In this document: piece by piece, positions 7,149 to 15,925 of the stretch
Position numbering within the stretch: position 1 is the first letter of the stretch
Layout of the letters: every line of letters begins with the position of its first letter
Source of the DNA: Enterobacter ludwigii
Lineage (GTDB): Bacteria; Pseudomonadota; Gammaproteobacteria; Enterobacterales; Enterobacteriaceae
Assembly: GCA_023023105.1 (NCBI GenBank)
Contig: CP083824.1
Span: forward strand, 1,798,001 to 1,862,000
DNA: 64,000 nt
Direction: 5' to 3'
Notes under the pieces: generated by a model
Databases searched by the model: none
What the model was told of the DNA's origin: nothing
What the model saw: only the letters and a program-made list of their open reading frames with translations
Translations under genes and position numbers: made by a program

Positions 7149-7364
7149 ATGTATCGAATGGACAAAATAACTACTGGCATTTCCTACGGCGCATCGGGAG
7201 GTAGTGCCATTTACTGGTTTAGAAGACTTCTTGATGGTTACTCCCCTGAGCAGTGGGCGGCTATAGGTGTGATCGGTAGTTTACTGTTCGGCTTGCTCAC
7301 CTTTCTCACCAACCTCTATTTCCAAATCAAAGCAGACCGTCGAAGAGCTGCGCGAGGTGAATGA
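7149..7364 (+). CDS. Phage-21-type pinholin (S21), dual start
   Basis: A 71-residue protein highly similar to S21, with two transmembrane helices (about 10-27 and 36-56) and a basic tail ([11 protein letters not shown]). S21 makes small pinholes that depolarise the inner membrane and so release SAR endolysin. The start reads M-Y-R-M-D-K: codons 1 and 4 are both ATG, giving 71- and 68-residue products exactly as in S21, where the longer form is the antiholin and the shorter one the holin. Arg at position 3 replaces the Lys/Ser of S21 but keeps a positive charge. The ribosome site is GAGGTGAG. The stop overlaps the lysozyme start. Confidence 0.93.
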   Translation: MYRMDKITTGISYGASGGSAIYWFRRLLDGYSPEQWAAIGVIGSLLFGLLTFLTNLYFQIKADRRRAARGE

Positions 7365-7900
7365 TGTCTAATAAATCAAAACTCAGCGCAGTAGTGCTGG
7401 CACTAATCGCATCAGGTGCATCTGCTCCACTCATTTTTGACCAGTTCATCAGCGAGAAAGAAGGCAATGCGCTGGTGGCCGTTGTTGATCCGGGTGGGGT
7501 CTGGTCTTTATGTCACGGCGTGACCGTTATCGATGGCAGGCGTGTTGTTAAGGGCATGACGGCCACTGAGGAACAATGCCGGAAGCTTAACGCTATTGAA
7601 CGCGATAAGGCATTAACCTGGGTTGATCGCAATATCAAAGTGCCTCTGACAGAGCCGCAGAAGGTAGGTATAGCATCCTTCTGCCCGTACAACATTGGCC
7701 CGGGTAAATGTTTCCCTTCGACCTTCTATAAGCGAATCAACGAAGGTGACCGTAAAGGAGCATGCGAAGCGATCCGCTGGTGGATTAAAGACGGTGGACG
7801 TGATTGCCGCCTGACCAAAGGCCAGAAAAATGGCTGCTATGGACAGGTTGAGCGGCGTGAACAGGAAAGCTCGCTGGCGTGCTGGGGGCTGGACCAATGA
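7361..7900 (+). CDS. SAR endolysin, GH24 lysozyme
   Basis: A 179-residue lysozyme of glycoside hydrolase family 24 that cleaves the glycan strands of peptidoglycan. Residues about 8-29 ([16 protein letters not shown]) are a weakly hydrophobic Ala/Ser/Gly-rich helix, a signal-anchor-release segment. This means export by Sec and activation when the pinholin depolarises the membrane. The catalytic Glu is in the EKEG motif right after the anchor; the Asp and Thr are in VVDPGG and CHGVT. Several Cys in the mature part suggest disulphide control. The gene overlaps the holin by four bases and precedes Rz, so it belongs to a complete lysis cassette. Confidence 0.92.
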   Translation: MMSNKSKLSAVVLALIASGASAPLIFDQFISEKEGNALVAVVDPGGVWSLCHGVTVIDGRRVVKGMTATEEQCRKLNAIERDKALTWVDRNIKVPLTEPQKVGIASFCPYNIGPGKCFPSTFYKRINEGDRKGACEAIRWWIKDGGRDCRLTKGQKNGCYGQVERREQESSLACWGLDQ

Positions 7901-8415
7901 AAATTAATCCGGGTCTTATCTGCGTTGTTGTTATTGCTGGCCTTTCGGTCGCTCTCGCTAAGAGTTGCTCAAACGCCAGTAGCCTTCAGAGCGATAATGA
8001 CGTTCTGCGAAGTGACAACGCTTTGCAGGGGCAGGTGATTGCCATACAGGCGTTCAATTTCAATCGATTCAATCAGGTTGCAGAACAAGCCAACAGGCTT
8101 AACTCCCTGATCGACATCAGCACCGAAGAAACCGTAATCGAATACCGGGAGATTCTCCGCCGTGAAAAAACCTGTGATCTGCCTGTTCCTGCTGACATTG
8201 CTGGCGGGTTGCTCGAATACGCGCACCGTTTACGTGCCAGCGCCTTGCACACCGATACCAGCAGACCTGACGCAGCCGATGATCGTGCCGTTGCCACCAG
8301 CTCAATGACATATTGCCAGGCAGTGCTCTGGATAAAACCACTATTGGCCTTGATTGAGAAGGGCAACAATAACCTGGCTGGCATAAGGCAAATCGAGTTG
8401 GAAAGAAAGCACTAG
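7897..8415 (+). CDS. Rz: Inner-membrane spanin Rz
   Basis: 172 residues from ATG 7897. It has an N-terminal membrane helix (about 5-22), then a long coiled-coil-like helical periplasmic domain. This is the i-spanin design: Rz joins Rz1 across the periplasm to fuse inner and outer membranes in the last step of lysis. It overlaps the endolysin stop and carries Rz1 in another frame. Its C-terminal 60 residues extend beyond Rz1. Sequence is poorly conserved in this family, so the call rests on topology, position and the nested Rz1. Confidence 0.85.
   Translation: MKINPGLICVVVIAGLSVALAKSCSNASSLQSDNDVLRSDNALQGQVIAIQAFNFNRFNQVAEQANRLNSLIDISTEETVIEYREILRREKTCDLPVPADIAGGLLEYAHRLRASALHTDTSRPDAADDRAVATSSMTYCQAVLWIKPLLALIEKGNNNLAGIRQIELERKH
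8162..8308 (+). CDS. Rz1: Outer-membrane spanin Rz1 lipoprotein, nested in Rz
   Basis: A 48-residue frame fully inside Rz in the +1 frame, starting at GTG 8162. It reads a lipoprotein signal with lipobox LLAGC (Cys 17), then a short Pro-rich mature part (VPAPCTPIPADL ... VPLPPAQ). This is the classic o-spanin. The nested arrangement is the same as in lambda. It is too short and overlapped for standard gene callers. Confidence 0.9.
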   Translation: MKKPVICLFLLTLLAGCSNTRTVYVPAPCTPIPADLTQPMIVPLPPAQ

Positions 8416-8717
8416 GGATGGCTCGTCCTTGAGCACACGGGTATTCCTGAACGACGGCTTTACCTGACATAGCAAAGCACTATTAAATTGTAGAAAAGAC
8501 TCAATATTTAACAAGCGAAGCGCAGCATTGTAAAAAAAAAGCCCCCGCATGGAGGGCTACCAGAGTCTCAGTTTCACTTGCTCTTTTTATAGATGCTTCC
8601 CTAGAATGGCAAACTCCACATCAGAGTCTTGAATAGCCTGGCACTTAACTTAGGATCAACAAGCGTAAGCGGAAACGATTGAGAACTTTCTTAGGCCCGC
8701 AATGCTATGTGTGCATC
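8416..8717. other. Gene-poor interval after Rz with a leftward terminator
   Basis: No convincing gene. A hairpin at about 8536-8556 is preceded by a run of A on the plus strand, so it reads as a terminator (T-run) for leftward transcription. Any leftward gene that used it has been cut by element B at 8718. Confidence 0.4.
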
Positions 8718-9773
8718 GGCTTTGTTGAATAAATAAGATTTCGTGCGAACGACCCTGTAGCTGGCTGGATTTTCAGGCAATACGCACGCTTTCTGGCATC
8801 CCAGCCTTTGTCATCCTGTTCAACGCACGCACCATGGCCATAGCTTCCGCTACCTGACCATCGTAGTCACGCAGCGTCAGTGAATCTCCCAACAACTGCT
8901 TCATTCTGTACATTGCCGTTTCCGCTATCGAGCGACGGTTATATTCCGTTGTCCATTTCCACCGTGCATTGCTTCCGCTCAGCCGCTGATTAGCAACGGC
9001 ACGGTTGCGGTCTGCGTACTCACCGGGCCAGTAACCTGCTCCTTTTCGGGGAGGAATAAGCGCGCTGATTTTTTTGCGGCGCAGTTCATCGTGACAGAGC
9101 CGGGTATCGTAAGCCCCGTCTGCCGCGGCTGCCCTGATTTTTCTGTGAGTCTGCCGGATAAGGCCCGGGAAGGCTTCTGAGTCCGTGACGTTATTCAGCG
9201 ACAGGTCTGCACAGACAACTTCATGTGTGTTGCTGTCAACAGCAAGATGCAACTTTCGCCAGATACGACGGCGCTCTTTGCCGTGCTTTCTGACTTTCCA
9301 TTCGCCTTCACCAAAGACCTTCAGCCCGGTGGAATCAATCACCAGGTGTGCGATTTCACCCCGGGTGGACGTTTTGAAACTGACATTAACCGACTTTGCC
9401 CGCTTACTGACACTGGTGTAATCCGGGCAGCGCAACGGAACGTTCATCAGGGCAAAAATGGAATCAATAAAACCCTGCGCAGCCCGCAGGGTCAGCCGGA
9501 ATACGCGTTTAATCACCAGAACGGTGGTGATGGCGAGATCAGAATAGCGCTGGGGCCTTCCTCGTGATGAAGGCGTTGCCGACTCATACCAGGCCTGAAT
9601 CGCCTCATCATCCAGCCAGAAAGTGAGGGAGCCACGGTTGATGAGAGCTTTGTTGTAGGTGGACCAGTTGGTGATTCTGAACTTTTGCTTTGCCACGGAA
9701 TGGTCTGTGTTGTCGGGAGGATGCGTGATCTGATCCTTCAACTCAGCAAAAGTTCGATTTATTCAACAAAGCC
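8718..9773 (-). mobile_element. IS903-group element, copy B
   Basis: 1056 bp with the same ends as copy A, in the opposite orientation, flanked by its own perfect 9-bp duplication GTGTGCATC (8709-8717 and 9774-9782). The different duplications of A and B show two independent insertions. The A-lysis genes-B segment is not a composite transposon, despite its appearance. Confidence 0.95.
8773..9696 (-). CDS. IS903-group transposase (copy B)
   Basis: Residue-for-residue identical to the copy A transposase, with the same DDE motifs and the same GTG start (VAKQKF; TTG alternative at 9741). It is intact and presumably active. Confidence 0.92.
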   Translation of the reverse strand: MAKQKFRITNWSTYNKALINRGSLTFWLDDEAIQAWYESATPSSRGRPQRYSDLAITTVLVIKRVFRLTLRAAQGFIDSIFALMNVPLRCPDYTSVSKRAKSVNVSFKTSTRGEIAHLVIDSTGLKVFGEGEWKVRKHGKERRRIWRKLHLAVDSNTHEVVCADLSLNNVTDSEAFPGLIRQTHRKIRAAAADGAYDTRLCHDELRRKKISALIPPRKGAGYWPGEYADRNRAVANQRLSGSNARWKWTTEYNRRSIAETAMYRMKQLLGDSLTLRDYDGQVAEAMAMVRALNRMTKAGMPESVRIA

Positions 9774-9982
9774 GTGTGCATCACGTAAAGCCGACTGCAG
9801 GCATTAGAATGACAGAACAAAAGAAGCAAGCTCTTCATGGGAGAAGCCACTGAGCGATACAGGTTAAACGAACATCCAATTTGAAAATATTGAACAGCAG
9901 AAGTTTAAAGTTAGAACGGTATAAAAATGTTGTGGGTAAACGCTATAATTGGTGTATAACCCAATAAAAGAGTGTAATTCGA

Positions 9983-10153
9983 ATGTTCATCTTTAATGAA
10001 AACCTCAATGATGTTTTTTTTCTCAGCCTTTTATCGGCTATCGTTTTTTTGAGCTCGATGCTGATTTTATATGGGCTTCAAATGAGAAGGTTAACGATCT
10101 TGTGTGCTTTTCTATTGATGATCTCAAGTGTTGCTGCTGTAATGCATTTTTGA
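9983..10153 (+). CDS. Small two-helix membrane protein (56 residues)
   Basis: ATG 9983 starts a 56-residue frame with two hydrophobic helices (about 12-32 and 38-55) joined by a basic turn (QMRRLT). It was found by reading the sequence; it is short but has strongly biased membrane composition. A second small membrane gene follows 30 bases downstream. No family is recognised. Position between the lysis cassette and cos suggests a lysogenic-conversion gene. Confidence 0.5.
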   Translation: MFIFNENLNDVFFLSLLSAIVFLSSMLILYGLQMRRLTILCAFLLMISSVAAVMHF

Positions 10154-10175
10154 ATCGTTAACCCCTGTTACAAGG

Positions 10176-10388
10176 ATGGGAAAAGTGTTGTCAGTGGTAA
10201 AAGGTTCGACCTTAGCAACTTTTTTTGTTGGTCTGTCGCCTGTTCTCTGCCTTATATTATTTGCTGAGTCGGTTTACATGTTTAATTTGGGGTATAAGAC
10301 CCTGGCTATAACATTGATGATTTTATCTGTTGTTTTGGTTGTGTCATATTTGATATTGACAAACGCTTTATCTGTTAATTTGATGTAG
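10176..10388 (+). CDS. Small two-helix membrane protein (70 residues)
   Basis: 70 residues with two hydrophobic segments (about 12-32 and 40-62). The ATG at 10176 sits right on the AAGG of the ribosome site, so a GTG at 10185 may be the true start. It lies just after another small membrane ORF and just before the cos region. No known family. A+T content is higher than in the lambda-like structural genes. Confidence 0.5.
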   Translation: MGKVLSVVKGSTLATFFVGLSPVLCLILFAESVYMFNLGYKTLAITLMILSVVLVVSYLILTNALSVNLM

Positions 10389-10539
10389 GGCAATTATAAA
10401 CTCCAAAAAATGTATGTTTAATTAATATTCCAAATATGCCTCGCCAAAGTTGGGCTTTAGTATTTTTATCGAACGAGCAACGTGCTGAAGCCTAGCGGGT
10501 TGATATGAAGGTAGCATCGAAGCCCGAACATGAGATTGC

Positions 10540-10690
10540 CCTAAGCTTTCCGGGTCCTTTTCGGCTATCTGACATGTTACGGGGCGGCGACCTCGCAGGT
10601 TCTCGCTATTTATGAAAATTTTCAGGATTTTGCCTTTTCCGTTCTTCTTCTTGCTAAGTATCTGTCTTTGCTGGGTATAACCCACCACAA
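10540..10690 (+). other. Lambda-type cos site (cosQ, cosN, cosB)
   Basis: GGGTCCTTTTCGG upstream matches cosQ. GGGCGGCGACCT at 10582-10593 equals the 12-base lambda cohesive end (cosN). The following TCGC...TATTTATGAAAATTTTC segment matches the start of the lambda cosB region with its IHF and terminase-binding sites. Terminase (Nu1/A) nicks here to start and finish packaging. Its presence just before Nu1 confirms lambda-type left-end order. Confidence 0.92.
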
Positions 10691-10769
10691 GAAAGGAAGT
10701 GTTAAAGCCTGGTAGTAGTCATTTTACCCGGCATGGTTTCCTTACCCTGTGTTTCGCCTGGAGTTCGTC

Positions 10770-11315
10770 ATGGAGGTCAATAAAAAACGCCTTTCCGAGA
10801 TTTTTGGTGTCAGCATCCGCACGATCCAGAACTGGCAGGATCAGGGAATGCCAGTTGCGCGCGGTGGTGGAAAAGGTAATGAAGTGCTTTATGACTCTGC
10901 CGCCGTAATCGAATGGTATTCCGCCCGTGACGCAGCGATAGAAAACGAAAAGCTGCGCAAAGAGGTTGAACAGCTGAGAGTTGATTCAGAATCAGACCTT
11001 GTGCCTGGCACGATTGATTATGAGCGCCATAGGCTTACCCGAGCCCAGGCTGATGCTCAGGAACTAAAAAATGCAAAAGAGTCCGCTGAGGTGGTGGAGA
11101 CCGCATTCTGCACGTTCGTGCTGTCGCGGATAGCCGGAGAAATTGCCAGTATCCTTGATGGAATACCTCTGTCGGTTCAGCGGCGCTTTCCGGAACTGGA
11201 AAATCGACATATTGATTTCCTCAAGAAGGACATCATAAAAGCCATGAACAAAGCAGCTGCGCTGGATGAAATGATACCGGGGTTGCTGAGTGAATATATC
11301 GAACAGTCAGGTTAA
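10770..11315 (+). CDS. Nu1: Terminase small subunit gpNu1
   Basis: 181 residues from ATG 10770 (MEVNKKRLSEIFGVSIRTIQNWQ), the same length as lambda Nu1 and very similar throughout. The N-terminal winged HTH (about 5-30) binds the R sites of cosB. The coiled middle and C-terminal part (AEVVETAFCTFVLSRIAGE onward) bind gpA. A start further upstream would add seven residues not found in lambda. The gene overlaps A by 26 bases, as in lambda. Confidence 0.95.
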   Translation: MEVNKKRLSEIFGVSIRTIQNWQDQGMPVARGGGKGNEVLYDSAAVIEWYSARDAAIENEKLRKEVEQLRVDSESDLVPGTIDYERHRLTRAQADAQELKNAKESAEVVETAFCTFVLSRIAGEIASILDGIPLSVQRRFPELENRHIDFLKKDIIKAMNKAAALDEMIPGLLSEYIEQSG

Positions 11316-13212
11316 GGGGCTACAGCACTCCGCGCGCTCGGGGCTCCGTTCGTTGTACCGACCAGAACCGCAAACGGCGGTTGAGTGGGCAGACGAAAAT
11401 TATTACCTTCCAAAAGAGTCTGCTTATCAGGAAGGGCGCTGGGAAACGCTGCCGTTTCAGCGTGCGATAATGAATGCGATGGGTAATGACTATATCCGCG
11501 AGGTAAATGTCGTTAAGTCTGCCCGAGTAGGCTATTCAAAAATGCTGCTCGGCGTGTATGCGTATTTCATCCAGCATAAACAACGTAACTCGCTTATCTG
11601 GTTACCTACCGACGGTGATGCAGAAAACTTCATGAAATCCCATGTCGAACCGACAATCCGGGACATCCCCTCACTGCTGGCGCTGGCGCCCTGGTACGGT
11701 AAAAAGCACCGGGACAACACGTTGAGTATGAAACGTTTCTCGAATGGGCGAGGTTTCTGGTGCCTCGGTGGTAAAGCTGCAAAAAACTACCGTGAAAAAT
11801 CTGTTGATGTGGCGGGTTATGACGAGCTGGCGGCATTTGACGATGATATCGAGAAAGAGGGCTCTCCAACGTTCCTGGGGGATAAACGTATTGAAGGGTC
11901 GGTCTGGCCTAAATCGATACGAGGATCCACACCCAAAATTAAAGGGACATGCCAGATTGAACGTGCCGCCAAGGAGTCAGAGCATTTCTTGCGCTTCTAT
12001 GTTCCCTGCCCACATTGTAGGGAGGAGCAGTTCCTTAAATTCGGCGATAAAGAGACGCCATTCGGGTTCAAATGGGCGCCGGGCGATCCTGCCAGCGTTA
12101 TATATCTGTGTGAACACAATGCCTGCGTAATTAAACAGCAGGAGCTCGATTTTTCGCAGGCGCGGTACATATGTGATGAAACCGGGATCTGGACGCGAGA
12201 CGGACTTTGCTGGTTTTCATCATCGGGTGCCGAAATTGATCCGCCTGACAGCGTAACCTTTCATATCTGGACGGCCTATAGCCCCTTCACAACCTGGGTG
12301 CAAATCGTCAAGGACTGGATCAAGACCAAAGGGGACACGGGAAAGCGTAAGACGTTCGTCAACACAACGCTTGGTGAAACGTGGGAGCCTAAAATTGGTG
12401 AGCGTCCTGATGCTGAGGTGATGGCCGAACGTATTGAGCACTTCGGTGCCAGGGTGCCGGAGCGCGTGGCCTATCTTACTGCCGGTATTGACTCACAGCT
12501 TGACCGTTACGAAATGCGTGTCTGGGGCTGGGGGCCTGGTGAGGAAAGCTGGCTTATCGACAAAATTATCATTATGGGGCGACATGATGATGAATCCACG
12601 CTTCTGAGGTTGGATGAGGCGATCAACAAAACCTATCCGAGGCCTAACGGTGTTGAGATGCTTATTTCCCGCATCTGCTGGGATATCGGTGGCATAGACC
12701 CAACGATTGTTTATAACCGCTCGAAAAAGCATGGTCTGTTTCGTGTCATCCCCGTTAAAGGCGCATCTGTCTACGGTAAGCCCGTGGCGAATATGCCTCG
12801 TAAGCGTAACAAGAACGGCGTTTATCTCACTGAGGTAGGAACAGACACCGCGAAAGAGCAAATTTATAACCGTTTCACGCTGGTGGCAGAAGGCGACGAA
12901 CCGCTGGCGGGAGCGGTTCACTTCCCTAATAACCCTGAAATATATGATTTAGCTGAGGCTCAGCAGCTTACGGCTGAAGAGCAGGTTGAGAAGTGGGTAG
13001 ACGGGAAGAAAAAAATCGTCTGGGACAGTAAAAAACGACGAAATGAGGCGCTTGACTGTTTTGTCTATGCACTTGCAGCTCTGCGGATAAGTATCTCCCG
13101 CTGGCAGCTGGATCTGGATTCTCTTCTGGCCAGCTTACGGGAAGAAGACACTGGCCGTAAAAATAATAAATCTCTGGCGGATTATGCCAGGGCATTAGCG
13201 GGAGATGAATAA
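11290..13212 (+). CDS. A: Terminase large subunit gpA
   Basis: 640 residues, closely matching lambda gpA (641). It is the packaging ATPase and cos endonuclease. The ATPase P-loop-like segment is KSARVGYSK (about 75-83), and [13 protein letters not shown] is the Walker-B region. CPHC and the CEHNAC pair form a zinc-ribbon segment. The C-terminal region binds the portal. It starts with GTG in MNISNSQV, the same start as lambda. It appears full length and intact, although its portal partner is broken. Confidence 0.95.
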   Translation: MNISNSQVKGLQHSARSGLRSLYRPEPQTAVEWADENYYLPKESAYQEGRWETLPFQRAIMNAMGNDYIREVNVVKSARVGYSKMLLGVYAYFIQHKQRNSLIWLPTDGDAENFMKSHVEPTIRDIPSLLALAPWYGKKHRDNTLSMKRFSNGRGFWCLGGKAAKNYREKSVDVAGYDELAAFDDDIEKEGSPTFLGDKRIEGSVWPKSIRGSTPKIKGTCQIERAAKESEHFLRFYVPCPHCREEQFLKFGDKETPFGFKWAPGDPASVIYLCEHNACVIKQQELDFSQARYICDETGIWTRDGLCWFSSSGAEIDPPDSVTFHIWTAYSPFTTWVQIVKDWIKTKGDTGKRKTFVNTTLGETWEPKIGERPDAEVMAERIEHFGARVPERVAYLTAGIDSQLDRYEMRVWGWGPGEESWLIDKIIIMGRHDDESTLLRLDEAINKTYPRPNGVEMLISRICWDIGGIDPTIVYNRSKKHGLFRVIPVKGASVYGKPVANMPRKRNKNGVYLTEVGTDTAKEQIYNRFTLVAEGDEPLAGAVHFPNNPEIYDLAEAQQLTAEEQVEKWVDGKKKIVWDSKKRRNEALDCFVYALAALRISISRWQLDLDSLLASLREEDTGRKNNKSLADYARALAGDE

Positions 13213-13418
13213 TGGCAACACAGGCTGAACTGGATGCCGCGCGCGCAGCGTTACATGATCTGATGATGGGAAAACGGGTTGCGACGGTACAGAAAGACGG
13301 TCGAAGGGTGGAATTTACGGCGACGTCAGTCAGCGATCTGAAAAAGTACATCGCCGATCTAGAGTCACAGGTCGGTACCACTTCACGACGCCGCGGGCCG
13401 GCAAGGTTCTACGCATGA
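13212..13418 (+). CDS. W: Head-tail joining protein gpW
   Basis: 68 residues, the same length as lambda gpW, with the near-identical core [20 protein letters not shown] (about 21-40). gpW seals the filled head at the portal so that gpFII and the tail can attach. It follows A by one-base overlap and overlaps B by four bases. Confidence 0.95.
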   Translation: MATQAELDAARAALHDLMMGKRVATVQKDGRRVEFTATSVSDLKKYIADLESQVGTTSRRRGPARFYA

Positions 13419-14269
13419 AAATTCCTTCTTTAGTTGGTCCCGACGGGAAAACCTCCCTGAGGGAATATGCAGGCTATCACGCCGGTGGCGGCGGATTCGG
13501 TGGGCAGCTAAATGCCTGGAATCCCCAGAGTGAAAGTGCCGACGCCGCACTTCTGCCGAACTTCGCCCGGGGGAATGCCCGTGCTGATGATCTGGTCCGT
13601 AACAATGGTTATGCGGCAAACGCCGTTCAGCTTCACCAGGATCACATCGTCGGGTCTTTTTTCAGACTGAGTTACTGCCCGAGCTGGCGTTATCTCGGCA
13701 TTAAAGAAGAGGAAAGCCGGGCATTTGCCAGGGAGGTGGAGGCCGCCTGGTATGAATATGCGGAGGATGACTTTTGCGGGATTGATGCCGAGCGCAAGCG
13801 TACCTTTACGATGATGATCCGTGAAGGCGTTGCGACGCACGCATTTAACGGTGAACTGTGCGTCCAGCCCACCTGGGACAGTGATTCATCGCGACTTTTT
13901 CGCACGCAATTTAAAATGGTTAGTCCAAAACGCGTGAGTAATCCCGGTAATACAGGTGACACGCGTAACTGTCGCGCGGGTGTCAAAATCAGTGATAGCG
14001 GCGCAGCGCTGGGGTACTACGTCAGTGAAGACAGCTACCCTGGCTGGATGTCGCAAAAATGGACCTATATACCACGGGAACTGCCGGGCGGAAGGCCATC
14101 ATTCATCCATATTTTTGAACCGCTTGAGGATGGACAGACCCGCGGCGCAAACGTGTTTTACAGCGTGATGGAGCAGATGAAAATGCTCGACACCCTGCAA
14201 AATACTCAGCTCCAGAGCGCAATTATAAAAGCTATGTATGCGGCGACAGCCGATCGTTACCCGCGTTGG
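13415..14269 (+). pseudogene. B: Portal protein gpB, N-terminal half only
   Basis: The frame follows lambda gpB from [20 protein letters not shown] to about residue 278 (...LQSAIIKAMYAAT), just over half of the 533-residue portal. It then runs into unrelated sequence derived from the J region (ADRYPRW) and ends in IS element C after residue 285. The clamp, clip and protease-linked C-terminal parts are gone. The portal is the dodecameric DNA entry pore of the head; this fragment cannot form it. Confidence 0.9.
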
Positions 14270-15326
14270 GGCTTTGTTGAATAAATCAGATTTCGGGTAA
14301 GTCTCCCCCGTAGCGGGTTGTGTTTTCAGGCAATACGCACGCTTTCAGGCATACCTGCTTTCGTCATTTTGTTCAGCGCTCGTACCAGGGCCATAGCCTC
14401 TGCAACCTGACCATCGTAGTCACGCAGTGTCAGTGAACCTCCGAACAGCTGTTTTACCCGGTACATCGCCGTTTCCGCTATCGAGCGACGGTTATAATCT
14501 GTTGTCCATTTCCACCGCGCATTACTCCCGGTCAGCCGCTGATTCGCAACAGCACGGTTACGGTCTGCATATTCACCGGGCCAGTAACCCGCGCCTTTTC
14601 GGGGCGGGATAAGCGCGCTGATTTTCTTACGCCGCAGTTCATCGTGACAGAGCCGGGTGTCGTAAGCGCCGTCTGCCGATGCTGCCCTGATTTTTCTGTG
14701 AGTCTGCCGGATAAGACCCGGGAAGGCTTCTGAGTCCGTCACATTGTTCAGCGACAGGTCTGCACAGATGATTTCATGTGTGTTGCTGTCAACTGCCAGA
14801 TGCAACTTTCGCCAGATACGGCGGCGTTCCTGGCCATGTTTTTTGACTTTCCATTCGCCTTCACCAAAGACCTTCAGCCCGGTGGAATCAATCACCAGAT
14901 GCGCGATTTCACCCCGGGTGGGCGTTTTGAAACTGACATTAACCGACTTTGCGCGCTTGCTGACACTGGTGTAATCCGGGCAGCGCAACGGAACATTCAT
15001 CAGTGTAAAAATGGAATCAATAAAACCCTGTGCAGCCCGCAGGGTCAACCTGAACACGCGTTTAATGACCAGAACGGTGGTGATGGCGAGATCAGAATAG
15101 CGCTGAGGTCTTCCCCGTGATGAAGGCGTTGCCGACTCATACCAGGCCTGAATAGCTTCATCATCCAGCCAGAAAGTTATGGAGCCACGGTTGATGAGGG
15201 CTTTATTGTAGGTGGGCCAGTTGGTGATTTTGAACTTTTGCTTTGCCACGGAACGGTCTGCGTTGTCGGGAAGATGCGTGATCTGATCCTTCAACTCAGC
15301 AAAAGTTCGATTTATTCAACAAAGCC
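14270..15326 (-). mobile_element. IS903-group element, copy C
   Basis: 1057 bp, with GGCTTTGTTGAATAAATC ends and a perfect 9-bp duplication CCGCGTTGG (14261-14269 and 15327-15335). Its sequence diverges from copies A and B (for example KITNWPTYNK) and is nearer to copy D. The intact duplication shows that it landed in an already deleted B-J junction. Confidence 0.95.
14326..15249 (-). CDS. IS903-group transposase (copy C)
   Basis: 307 residues from GTG 15249 (VAKQKFKITNW; TTG alternative at 15294), with DDE residues in VIDSTGLKVFG, ADGAYDT and IAETAMYRVK. It differs from A/B at about 25 positions, for instance KKHGQERRR and FGGSLTLRDY. The frame is intact. Confidence 0.92.
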   Translation of the reverse strand: MAKQKFKITNWPTYNKALINRGSITFWLDDEAIQAWYESATPSSRGRPQRYSDLAITTVLVIKRVFRLTLRAAQGFIDSIFTLMNVPLRCPDYTSVSKRAKSVNVSFKTPTRGEIAHLVIDSTGLKVFGEGEWKVKKHGQERRRIWRKLHLAVDSNTHEIICADLSLNNVTDSEAFPGLIRQTHRKIRAASADGAYDTRLCHDELRRKKISALIPPRKGAGYWPGEYADRNRAVANQRLTGSNARWKWTTDYNRRSIAETAMYRVKQLFGGSLTLRDYDGQVAEAMALVRALNKMTKAGMPESVRIA

Positions 15327-15645
15327 CCGCGTTGGTTTCAACGCTAACCAGTTCGTGCTGATGAGTGGCAGTGGTGATACCCAGTATTCACCGTTCGCGG
15401 TGATAAATGGCCAGGTATTTATCAGCTCGGCGTTTATTCAGGATGGCACGATCACCAATGCCAAAATCGGCAATTTCATCCAGTCAAATAATTATGTTGC
15501 AGGGTCGCAGGGATGGCGAATTGATAAAAACGGGACGTTCGAAATTAACGGCGTAGCTGGAGGGGGGAGAATGCTGATAACCAGCACTCTTATTCAGATT
15601 TACGACAGCAACAACGTGCTGCGCGTCAGAATGGGGTTATGGTAA
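15327..15645 (+). pseudogene. J: C-terminal remnant of tail-tip protein gpJ
   Basis: The open frame after element C reads VGFNANQFVLMSGSGDTQYSP and continues through SSAFIQDGTITNAKIGNFIQ, typical of the C-terminal domain of lambda J-type host-specificity proteins. The C-terminal ~100 residues contact the bacterial receptor. It ends RVRMGLW at 15645. The rest of J, over 1000 residues in lambda, is missing because of a deletion reaching back into B. Confidence 0.85.
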
Positions 15646-15925
15646 TGCCGCAGGGTTTACAATGCTGGGATAGTGCAGGGCGTATTGCTGTAGATCTAAC
15701 TGATTATGCAATCAGATATATAGGGAGCACATCTGTAACGTTTGCTGCTGGAGAAACAGTAAAAGACGTTTACTTTTCGGGTATAACTCAGGATGGCTCA
15801 TTTATAACGATTGTAACGACGGGGGTCACTGCGAATGAATATTACTGCCGCGCTTTTAATGGCGGCTTCACTGCATTCTATTTACCAACCACTGGTAGCC
15901 CTGCATTCACTTTCACAGTTGAGGT
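15645..15925 (+). pseudogene. Post-J tail protein, truncated by IS element D
   Basis: The ATG overlaps the J stop (TAATG). The start MPQGLQCWDSAGRIAVDLTD resembles the short proteins that follow J in many enterobacterial lambdoid phages. About 94 native residues remain before the IS sequence; function in the family is unknown. Confidence 0.65.

Noticed and set aside
4706..9773. Composite transposon formed by inverted IS903-group copies A and B around the lysis genes
   Set aside because: Each copy has its own distinct 9-bp target duplication, and the enclosed DNA is continuous prophage sequence, so the two inserted separately.
10422..10688. 88-residue minus-strand ORF
   Set aside because: It lies across the cos site, which is highly conserved for packaging; the frame is a by-product of that sequence.
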